DNA from: Melampsora larici-populina 98AG31
Lineage: Eukaryota > Basidiomycota > Pucciniomycetes > Pucciniales > Melampsoraceae
Direction: 5' to 3'
Assembly: GCF_000204055.1 (NCBI RefSeq)
Contig: NW_006768766.1
Span: 714,706 to 778,705 of the forward strand
DNA length: 64,000 nucleotides
Below are positions 24,459 through 34,274 of this stretch, piece after piece (position 1 is the first letter of the stretch; each line of letters begins with the position of its first letter). The notes beneath the pieces are model-generated. The model was not told the origin of the DNA and ran no database searches. It saw only the letters and a list, made by a program, of their open reading frames with translations. The position numbers and the translations under genes were made by a program.

Positions 24459-24858
24459 CCTTTAAGGCAAACTGATCAAAGTCCCATGCTGACGACTCAC
24501 GAGTGGACTCCTTCAAGCTCCTCGTTCCAAGGACCAACACCGCCACACCCTGCCAGGCTGCAGTAACCGAACCTGATTCTAATATTATAGTTGTAGTTGT
24601 ATATATATAGCATCCTTGTGACAGGACCCAGGCATGCTCTATGGTATGTTACTCCCCACTTAGGGCGGAATTTTGGGCCAAAACAGGCAAAATGATACTC
24701 CCCAAAATAGGACGGAAATTCACATGAGACAAAAAATGATAGTCCCCACCAAAAAAAATTTGGCAGGATCATAGTCCACGCAAAGGGCGGTTTTTGAAAG
24801 TCCAACAAGGTCAGAAGGCTGTCCGGAAGTGATAGGGTCTTAGGCTAAATAAGGGTTA

Positions 24859-25623
24859 GAGCATCTCCTATCGTCTCGGTAAACGGCTTCGGTACGGTAA
24901 ATTTTACCGTACCGAGGGTCAAAACTCCCAATCGTGTCAAAATCATGCATCGGTACCCACAGAATCTGTAGAAATTCTGTAGAGGTCCAGTAAATTTGCT
25001 GGACCTCTACCGATTCTGCAGAGGTCGGTATCTGCAAATCTGCTCGACTTCTACCGAGCCGATCCTACAACTCATCCTCAAATCAGTCCCACTCTATCCC
25101 ACTACACCTGTATCACCATCAAACACCAATTTCATCTTGTAAATTCTCCGTTTTCTGTGATCAATGGTTTTCAAATGGTCATATAGATAACTTGGCTGTT
25201 CTCTAATTGATCTTTTTCTAATTGATCTTTTTCTAATCGATCGTTTTTTGATTGACTTTTTTCAATCGTTTGTTTTCAGCTCGATTGATTTCAGCTCGAT
25301 TGTTTTCAGCTCGATTGTTTTCAAGTCAATTGTTGTGAAGTCAATCATCTTGTTTTCAAAGTGATTGTTCTGAAATCAATTGTCATCAGATCAATTGTCT
25401 TTGCAAACTGATTGTGCTCGGATGGATTGTTGCGTGATAGAACATGAGATTTGCAGTTTTTTTTACCGAACATACGATAGTGGCAATGAGGTGTTTCTGT
25501 ACAGTATGTACTGTACTTTGTTTGATATAATGCAACGATAGTGGATTTCCACCGTTCTGTATCAAGTGATACCGTACCGAGTCAGTATGTACAGAAAATT
25601 TACTCGAACGATAGGAGATGCTC
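24859..25623. mobile_element. 765-bp MITE inside the 5.4-kb transposon, TTA duplication
   Basis: The termini GAGCATCTCCTATCGT and ACGATAGGAGATGCTC are perfect inverted repeats. TTA flanks both sides (24856-24858 and 25624-25626). A subterminal CGGTACGGTA motif occurs in both arms. It is PIF/Harbinger-like by its TWA duplication (inference) and has no coding content. Confidence 0.8.
25200..25415. repeat. Degenerate ~15-18-bp tandem repeats
   Basis: Units such as TTTTTCTAATTGATC and TTTTCAGCTCGATTG repeat with drift through the centre of the 765-bp MITE. Confidence 0.6.
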
Positions 25624-25853
25624 TTACAGATTTCTAAATGCCAGCGAGAATCTATTGAATTCCCATGAAATTCAGTAAAATCTAGTAAAATAGAGTAAAA
25701 TCTCACAAAATGCTGTAGAATGCAGCAAAATGCATTAAAATCTGGTTTGAAAAAAACTTCAACACACAAATCTCAAATTATTAAAATTGCTTCAAGAAAT
25801 CAATCCACAGTCTATCTAATCTACATAAAAACTCATCATTCCAAGCGTGTAAA

Positions 25854-28800
25854 ATGCTTCCTAAAACCAAAGGCCCCAGCACTATTCAAGCCCTCATGGC
25901 ACGTTGCCCAGCCAACACACCAACTTCTCAATGTACCCGTTGTCAATTTGAGCCTATCAATGGAGATAAACTATTTTACTGTCACTGTGGTGCTCGTGGA
26001 ATCAAGATGTCACAAGGCCGTACGGAGCCTGTGAATGATCACTGGAAAAGTGGTGAGTTTCTCTTTATATCATCACACTTGAAAGATACAAACAATATGT
26101 GACAAACACTGATGAAGACATGTGACCTCCATCAGACAAATGTATCACAATAACAAACGCACCAAAAAATACCAGACCACTAACTGACTTCTTCAAAAAG
26201 AGACCAGCAGAAGACGCGGTTCCCACAGCAAACCCTTGTCCAAAGCCAAAGAGTCAAATCCAAGGTGTTCCATGTGCCGGAATGAATGATGATACGTGGG
26301 TTCGACCGGATACTGATTTCCTTATTATCGACTGCATCCTTGGGTCACCCTCAGAATACCATGGTAGCCGTCCAAGATGGGTAGTCTGTGAAGAGCTATT
26401 TAAGACTAGAGAAGAAAGCAAACTCACCACTAAGCAAGTCACTCAGCTACAAAGTGTTCTTCAAGCTGAAGCGACCTGGAGAATCGATCGAAAAGGTGAA
26501 CTGAAAACTATACATTCCACCCAATGCACGAAATTTGTTCCCACCTCGAATGCAAGACATGCCACTGTTTGTAATCCGTGTTGGGAGTTGCGTAAGGACA
26601 AATCATTTAGAAAAGCAGTCAGTAGAAAGTATGCCGAAGGCAATGCCGTGAAGCACATACGAGACACCTTGATGCAAAGTACTGGCTTTGATCCTTGGAT
26701 GCAACAGTACAAAGAGTTACGCGACCTCAATCTATCCTTAGAAACTCTCTCAAACTCAGGCGATCCACGATTCTGGTCAACTCTGGGTACCCACGGTTCA
26801 GCTGGATTGTTCAAGAACATGGATGTTTTTGAAGGACTTGTTAAAGCAGTTGCATCACGAGCCACACGCGAAAAGGACGGAAAATCACTTCGCGGATTGA
26901 GGGTTCAACAACCATGGGACGACTTTACAATGACTCTATGGGCAATCAGCCCCGCCGCTGGTCGTTTCGTACGAGCAAATCTACACTCACGAGATGCTCG
27001 AAGCTTGCGGGAAACACGGCGATTAAGTGGAATGCAGTTGGCCGATGGGCTCAACCTCTCAAACTTTGTACGCATCTCTGAACAGATCAAAAAGCTGGGC
27101 TACAATGGTCCACTTGCATTGGGGTCCGATCAGACAGTATGTGTAAAGACTCTCCGCGTCTATAATGGCTGTATAGTAGGAGCTCAAGGGGGTGATGTTG
27201 CGTTCAGCGGTGCCAAGGACTTACAAGCCAAAGTCAAATCAATATTGGAAAATGATTCTTTATGCACCAAGGTACGTACAAATCTCTTATTGATAGTCCC
27301 TTTGTCCCTTTTTGATCTCAATGGTTCTCAAATATTGAACAGGTACGAGCATACACCATCCAGGTTCCACTCCCAAACGTACCAACCTTTGTAGTGGCAA
27401 TGCTGGCAAGCTATAACAATGAGAAGAGTGAAGATATCCTGACTTTACATGACACAGCCATCTCACTGGCCCAGAAGGCCGGTCTTAATATTCTCTCAAT
27501 TGGCTCAGATGGCGCAGCCAACGAATTGTCGGCCCAAGCGATGCTTGCAAATCTAGCAAATGAAACACTCTCGTTTTCTTTTGTTGGCCTAGGAGTCAAG
27601 ATTCACGTGCCCTTGATTGGTCAGCCACCTAGACCAATTGTGGCTGTTCAAGATCCCAAGCATGCTCGAAAAACTGCAGCCAACCAGATCTTGTCAGGTG
27701 CTTGATGTCTTGCATTTGGTCGATTCTACTTTGGAATTGGTCAACTGACTGAAATTCTGACATCTGAAAACTCGCCACTTTACCAACACGATGTACACAA
27801 CTCGGATAAGCAAGACGACGGACGGGCATATCGGACGTTTTCTTCCGAAACAGTCAAAGCTGCCTCGAACCTTTCTGATGGAACTGGTCTTGCAGTTTAT
27901 CTTTTTGTGTGCGGCGAGCTATGTGATGCCTGGTTAAATCGTCACATGGGACACAGTGAACGTGTTAGATCAGCATGGACTGCGGCATTCTTTCTTCGTA
28001 AATGGAACAGCTATCTTCAAAAGCGAAAGCAGGAGACTGGCTCAATGATGTCCCCCGAAAAGAACGGAATTTCGCCTCAGAGTTTGAAAATTTTCACCCA
28101 GCTTGCCGAATCACTGATAGCACTTATAATATCACACCGAGAATACTATCCCGAATTCCCGCTCCTCCCATGGAAACATGGCACTGAGATGTGTGAACAC
28201 CTCTTCGGTTGGCTACGTATCATTTCACCCAATTTCACAGTTTTGGATGCCCGTCAGCTTGTGCCCAAGCTCTTTGCGATCATCAAGGGAATCATGACCG
28301 GGACATTCAAAGTTCCTAGTTCTGAACATATACACGCGGGATACAAGCACTGTTTTGAAGACGAGGGTGACAAACCCACTGGCGATCTTGGTTACTTTCC
28401 TTCAGACCACGAGTTACGCGAAGACCTTTCAGTTGCTGAACAGCGAGCAACCCACCTCGCACGTCTTTGTGGTATGGATGTACCAACTGATGCCATAGAT
28501 GACTCAGTTGATCTTCCCACCGACTTGGAAATTTTCGACAATGACACACAACCCGACCCATCTCAAACTGAAGGTATTTCTGAGTGTACTATCTGTGGTT
28601 CGTGTTCTTCCCATCACAGCTGACATCTTTCTGTGCATCTCAGACATTTCTGAAAGTCGTTCAAGGGACATTGAAGTAGTGTATCGTTTTGACCCGTCCG
28701 AGACCGACGAAAGCGAAGTTTTTGAGACTGCAGCCGCAATGATGGGGGAGCGACAAAAATTGGATGTGCAACTCACTGAGATCGACGAGAATGCGGTGGT

Positions 28801-29793
28801 GGAAACTCATCTCAATCGAGCACGCCTCACTTTGTCCGATCTTTTGAACACCCCATGTATGTTCAATTCCTCTTCACCCAATACCATACCATTCACTGAT
28901 TACTGGCCATCTTTTACTTGTAGTGCCCGATGAGCAAACTCACAAAGAAGCTGATAAGCGAGCGACTGACGCATTGTGTAGACTCACCAACAGCGCTGGA
29001 ACTGCTTTAAACATCTCGTCCATTGTCGAGATTCGTCAAAAGCATGATAGTGAAGTAAAAAAGAAACACGGAAACGAACGAAAGAGAAAGCATTTGAACG
29101 ATGTCATTGGGTCTGTATCCAGCACTGATACCTTATCGCCAAGCGAGTGTAGCAAGCTTGTTGCTGTGCTAGTCAAAGATTCCAACACAGCAACTGATTC
29201 GTCAATTTCCCGCATGCATCGCTGGAACATTCATGTCAAGCTGAGCTTGGCTGATGTTCAAAGGAATACTACAACCAGTCGCGATATGAGCTGGTTGGTT
29301 GGAAATGGTGTGATCTCTGTCACAAATCCCATCAAGCCAATGAAATTCTTCCTGGCAATATGTAACAATGTGAGTTTATGTCGATCAATTTTCAAATGAT
29401 ATAACATTAACATGTTTGGTTCAGAAACTTTACATTGGTGAAGTTTTGGCAGTCTATGAATATATCAATGATAAACATTGATGGGTCGCAAGTGCTACGA
29501 AGCGAGACAAGCTCTCCTACATCTCAGCCCAACTTTACTCGCACCAACCAGACATGCCCATTGCTATGTCATATGTTTCTGGAAAGCCTCACGAGTACAT
29601 GTTTGCTCATCTCGAAGCTTCAAAAATTCACTATCTTTTCCCTGAAACAAGAGGTTCCAACTTAGATGAGCCGCGCTCGGGGATGGTTTCGTTGCCAGAA
29701 AGTATAAGTCAGATGGTAGATGCAATGGCATCTTCAGATTATATCAAAACCTTTAATTGTAACCTTGCTAGTCAACGTAGCAAGAAAAAATAG
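25854..29793 (+). pseudogene. Transposase, P-element/THAP9-like, with two nonsense codons
   Basis: Six phase-matched exons (25854-26052, 26136-27271, 27343-28573, 28644-28856, 28924-29369, 29425-29793) form one frame of 1,198 codons broken only by TGA at 27703-27705 and 29479-29481. Residues ~25-50 hold a Cys cluster (CTRC ... CHCG), a likely DNA-binding zinc finger. Candidate catalytic segments follow the D-D-E order of P-type transposases: LALGSDQ or IGSDGAANE, AVQDPKHARKTA, and a late HGTEMCEHLFGWLR resembling the P-family ENLFG-x-IR motif. The C-terminus is Lys-rich and may be regulatory. KDZ-type transposases are an alternative. Either TGA could derive from CGA by one C-to-T change. The element is therefore dead unless the TGAs are read through. 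Confidence 0.7.
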
Positions 29794-30216
29794 ATTGTAT
29801 ATAAATTGTAGATACATAATACATCTGTTTGTGACCTGCTGGTATAGAAAGAAATGATAGTCACAAATTTGGTCGGATTTTTTTTTTAGTATACATATGA
29901 GACTCCCCAAATCGGTTGGAATCCGGCCTGGAGCACGTCGGAATTTGGCTTTTTTTGGGCCAATTTTGGGGACTATGTTCATGTAGTGCATGCCTGGGTC
30001 CTCTTGTGACAACATGAACTAGCATTAAGCTTAAATAGCATGAGATTCTAAACGGGGGTGGTTCACGAGGGTTCACGTGAGGGGTGGTGGAGGTGGTGGA
30101 ATCTCACCGGGGAGAAAATGTACAGTCACATCGACGTGTGAGGGATACACTACGGATCAAAAGATTTGTAATCGTGACATGTTTTCCATCACCTGTTTCC
30201 AGCATGTTGTCCTCAC

Positions 30217-30651
30217 ACCGCGGGAATCATTAAGTGTGAAACCAGATTGAGCAAAGTTGCGGTGTCCGGGTCCGCGACTTCCTTCAATCACGGATCTTGT
30301 TTGCCATGGGTTTGCCATAGGTTTGCAAGCTTGTCTCGAGCTGCCCTCTACATAGTCATCCACTCAGGCTGTAGTATGGACTAATGGAGGTACCATATGT
30401 CTAGACTCTTGTAACATATACATGATAAAGCTCATGACTCATACATGATCTTGAGTGGTCTGAGGATATTGAAAGGAATTACATGCATAACATGTACTGC
30501 AGCTCAGGCGGACAACTCAAGGGCAGCTCGATGCAAGCTAGCAAACCTATAGCAAACCTATGGCAAACAAGATCCGCAATTGAAGAAAGTCGCGGACCCG
30601 GACATCGCGACTTTGCTCAATCCGGTTTCACACTTAATGATTCCTGCAGTG
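30217..30651. repeat. Foldback element, two ~132-bp arms
   Basis: The left arm 30217-30348 and right arm 30519-30651 are near-complementary, sharing GAATCATTAAGTGTGAAACC, TGTCCGGGTCCGCGACTT and GGATCTTGTTTGCCAT. The spacer is ~170 bp. No target duplication was identified. Confidence 0.75.
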
Positions 30652-32216
30652 TCATATGTTGAAAACATCCCCAGTAAAAATGTAACGTAAACATACATGA
30701 TTAAGTTTCAAATATGTATGTTGTACATCAGGGAATCGTTGTGGAAATGTTTTTCTTACATTATAAAACCTTGACTGAACATACACTCAGTTCAAAAAGG
30801 AGTCGATCCGATGGGGTTATTTTTTTGAAAAATTGGTTACTGCACCCGCCTGCACGTTGGGGAACTGGGCTCGTCACGAGTTTGGGCTCAAGAACTCATC
30901 AAGGTGAGATGGTGATGAGGATGCATTACATCTTTGCATGCAAGGGAAGTGAGTGTACATACAACTTGTGGAGATCACAAACGAGACAAGAAATGAACCA
31001 CAGCTTTTTATGGATCGGTGTATATAAAGGAGGCAGACTGAAAGGGTATCAATGAATGGAAGCTTGATTCGCTAGCAATTGCGACGCGATTGATCGATTG
31101 ATCCGATTCTAGGTGACTAAAAAATCAAAAATTGAAGTGATACTTAGAACTTCTATGTATGAGGTCGAGCTGAAGCAGGAGACAAGGTTTATTGACCAAA
31201 AGCAAACCAAACGCTGCAAACGAGAGCGATGGAAATGATTGAGCGAGATGGGAAATGCGAAATGGGGGACATGTCAGCATCCAATATTTCATGACTTCAT
31301 CGACTTAACACAGGTCTGAATATGTGGAGAATGGTGATGAAGAGAAAGAGAGGTCTTACCTGAAGTCGTATAGAAAGAAAAAGGAGTCAAAGAGTGAACA
31401 GATGTGAAAAGCAAGCTATGACTTTGCTGAAAGGTTAGTGATGCGAATTCAGCAAAGGTTTTCATCACTTGGTTTTTCAAAGTCAAGCCTCAGGTCTTGG
31501 TGCAGGCTTTTCAATCCGTTGGGGCAGTTTATGTTCTGGTGAGGTATTGAGATACCTCAAGAATATATGTTTTCAAATTATGATAAGAAATACATCAGCC
31601 TTACATATTTTCTACAAAAACACAAAATCCACATCATGATTACAAAACAGATTTGTCACTGCTAAGTAAGTCCCATGTTTCTCAAATGTCATTACTGGAG
31701 GTGTTTTGAAGACATATTTGCCCTTAAAGTTTGGACCGTAGTGTATGCTGCCACTGGGATATGTTGATCAGTGTCAGGGTGCACACACGACCGCAGAGTC
31801 ACTGCGGCTGTGTGTGCGCACTGTGCACTGCGTGACTCTGATCAACGCATCTCTCACATATCAAAATGTGACTAAATTCTCTCCCTGGTGTCTGGTGGTT
31901 CATGGAGAAGTGGAAAACTTTGTAAGCATATGTAGGTTCTAAAGGACCAGAAAGGATCCCGGAACACTCCGCCAGACCCCAGTTGCGTGTGAATTGAGGT
32001 ATGAATTTTTGAGATTCTGTCGATGTGGGGGTCTAACACTTATGAATTTCGCAGACTCCAAAATCTGTGAAATTTAACCTAGATGTCACGAGTGTATGAA
32101 TTCTGCTTATATGTGTTGAAAATCGAGAAAAAATGAAAAAGTTCAATCTTTGATCTCTAACTAAATCTAAACACAGCAAACACTATCCTTGGGTTCTCAG
32201 TGGTAACTTTTGAAGT
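30652..32216. other. Intergenic with one strong palindrome
   Basis: No gene is supported. A palindrome at 31761-31846 has an inner hairpin CACACACGACCGCAG / CTGCGGCTGTGTGTG and outer arms GTTGATCAG / CTGATCAAC. Confidence 0.5.
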
Positions 32217-32219
32217 TTA

Positions 32220-32539
32220 GGGACCATTTGGCTGGTTTAGCCAAAAAGTGTTACACAAAAATGCTTTTTCAATCTGCCCCTTTTTCATGGGGCGGAATGT
32301 AAAAGTTGAAATTTAGTTATACAATCACCAAACACTCAGCCAAAGCGCTTATCAGAAGATTGAAATAGAGGGGCAAATGGGGGCAAAAACTCTTGTTGGT
32401 TTAAGAAACAGCCTCAGGGCTGTTTTTGATAATTGAAGACTTTTTGATCAAATGAAGTTAATGAACACCGGTGTTTTTGATGAAAACCAAAAACTGTTTT
32501 GACCCAAAAACAGTTTTTGGGTTCCAGCCAAACGGGCCC
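32220..32539. mobile_element. 320-bp MITE, TTA duplication
   Basis: The left end GGGACCATTTGGCTGG and right end CCAGCCAAACGGGCCC are inverted repeats with TTA on both sides (32217-32219 and 32540-32542). This terminal type (GGGCCCGTTTGG) is common in PIF/Harbinger MITEs. No coding content. Confidence 0.75.
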
Positions 32540-33042
32540 TTAATCTTCTTTAAGGTAGTAAAAAACTTGATCATTTTGTCTTGATGTCCAACATGTAATG
32601 AAATGATTGTACCCCGGAGGAAACCAAAGGAAACCAGATTCATCCCCTGAAGACCCACACCAAACTTCTTATTGTGCACTCATACCAAGATTGAAAAACA
32701 GAGGTTTTGCATGTATCAAGAAACTGTGGCTATTTATAGACTGATACTGAGTCATTGAGAAATGTTGCACATTCACTATGTGTTTCCTAACCAATGTAAT
32801 TGTACAATACAAAGTAGAAACCCGGGTTTGTGCCCAGTTTTCCAACTTGGATGAGTTCCAGGTGTCTATTTTGTATCCCATAAATGAATATCACCAAACC
32901 TCAACCCCATTGTGCCTGGCTACCACAGAAGGTATGGGAGATGTTGCAAGAGATGAATTGGCCAGCAGATATCCAAGGGGTAAAAGAAGCCTTGGTCCAG
33001 ATATGTGGCCAGAAGAAAGCACAACTCTAAACAAACAATGAT

Positions 33043-33726
33043 GGTACTCAAAGTTGAAAGGTAGATTCTACCTTTTTTGAAAACCTAGATACAAAAACTA
33101 GGCACTGCCGGGAAAAGTGAGATTTGGGTTCTCCAGCACCGAAACACACTTCAACCTCACAGAATGATGAAAAGGAATAAACCGGTGAGTGAATCGACCG
33201 ATTATTCACTCACCAATTGAATGGAATCAACTTATTAAATGAGTGAACCCACTGATTTGAATCAATCAAATCAAATTCAATCGATTCAAATCAGATGACA
33301 CACAGTTTCACTTTTTGACCAACTGATATCACTGGTGACTGATATTAACAAAACTATTGAGGTTGTATTTCAAATTCAAAAGGTATTTAAATAACTTGAT
33401 CTACTCGGACCCATGATCTCTGAGGTACAATGATAAAAGGACCTATTTGACAATCCAAATTATACTGAATCACATCTTGAGTTGTGAAGGCATGACTGAG
33501 GGACAGAACCAAGAGGATAGATGGCTGCAGCAGTTGCTATCATCTTGAGTTGAAGGTGAACATATGAATATGAAAAGGGGTTTTTGAAGTGAAGTCAATG
33601 ACAGATGAGAATTATAAGCACGGGGGCCTCAAAGTGAGGGCTTCATATCAGTTTTTTTCCCCGCCAAAAAAAACTAGTATTCTAGGTTTTGAAAAAGGCA
33701 GAATCTACCTTTCAACTTTGAGTACC
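33043..33726. mobile_element. 684-bp TIR element
   Basis: The termini GGTACTCAAAGTTGAAAGG and CCTTTCAACTTTGAGTACC are perfect inverted repeats; similarity continues through TAGATTCTACC and AAAACCTAG for ~60 bp. A solo end of the same family lies near 7930-7965. The interior includes a palindrome around 33184-33214 (GGTGAGTGAATC / GATTATTCACTCACC). Confidence 0.75.
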
Positions 33727-33899
33727 CTTAATGATGAGTAGTAGTTGCATGATCTTGTATGATTGAAACAAAAACTTAACTCTAGTGGTACAGCATATAT
33801 CACCTTTGAGTGCATGAAATAAGACAGCAATCATTTCTGATCTTGTTGTGTCAAACTGTTCACATCAGAGCTCAACTTCCATGTTCTTTCAACATTTAT

Positions 33900-34274
33900 G
33901 GGATACAAAGTTAAATATGGGATAATTAGGGGATACAAAGTAGAAAGCCGGGCACGTGCCCGGGCATGTGCCCACAAGTCCAGATCCCAAATTTTGGCTG
34001 TAAAATCGGGATCTGGACTTGTGGACACGTAGCCGGGCATGTGCCCGGAAGTCCACATCCCGAATTTTGGCTGTAAAATTGGGATCTGGACTTGTGGGCA
34101 CATGCCTGGGCACGTGCCCGGCTTTCTACTTTGTATCCCCTAATTTTCCCCAGTTTCGCAGTTTTTGTTTTTGGCTGTGTTTGGAACTTTCCCACGTTCT
34201 CCCAGTTTCCCAGTGTGCTTTTTGGCTGTATTTGGGAAACTGGGAAAAAACTCCCAGATTCAACTTTGTATCCC
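33900..34274. mobile_element. Outer MITE with GGGATACAAAGTT ends
   Basis: The ends GGGATACAAAGTT and AACTTTGTATCCC are inverted repeats. A second member of the same family (33929-34140) is inserted ~30 bp inside it. A further partial end occurs near 37216-37225 (GGGATACAAAGTAG), and TTTGTATCCC near 32872. Confidence 0.7.
33929..34140. mobile_element. Inner 212-bp MITE nested in the outer copy
   Basis: The ends GGGGATACAAAGTAGAAAG and CTTTCTACTTTGTATCCCC are followed by long complementary arms containing CCGGGCACGTGCCCGGGCA and AAGTCCAGATCCC (~63 bp). Flanks are TTA on the left and TAA on the right. The arms are internally palindromic. Confidence 0.8.

Larger units (their letters stand above)
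24616..30012. mobile_element. 5.4-kb decayed DNA transposon (P-element-like)
   Basis: Both ends carry GGACCCAGGCATGC in inverted orientation, preceded by TTGTGACA on the left and TTGTCACAAGA (read inward) on the right, followed by CCCC-rich subterminal repeats such as TGATACTCCCC. No clear target duplication is seen. It contains the interrupted transposase gene at 25854-29793 and a later MITE at 24859-25623. Superfamily assignment rests on the transposase and is tentative. Confidence 0.65.

Noticed and set aside
30714..31055. 113-codon frame
   Set aside because: No start context, splice support or recognisable domain; repeat-flanked DNA.
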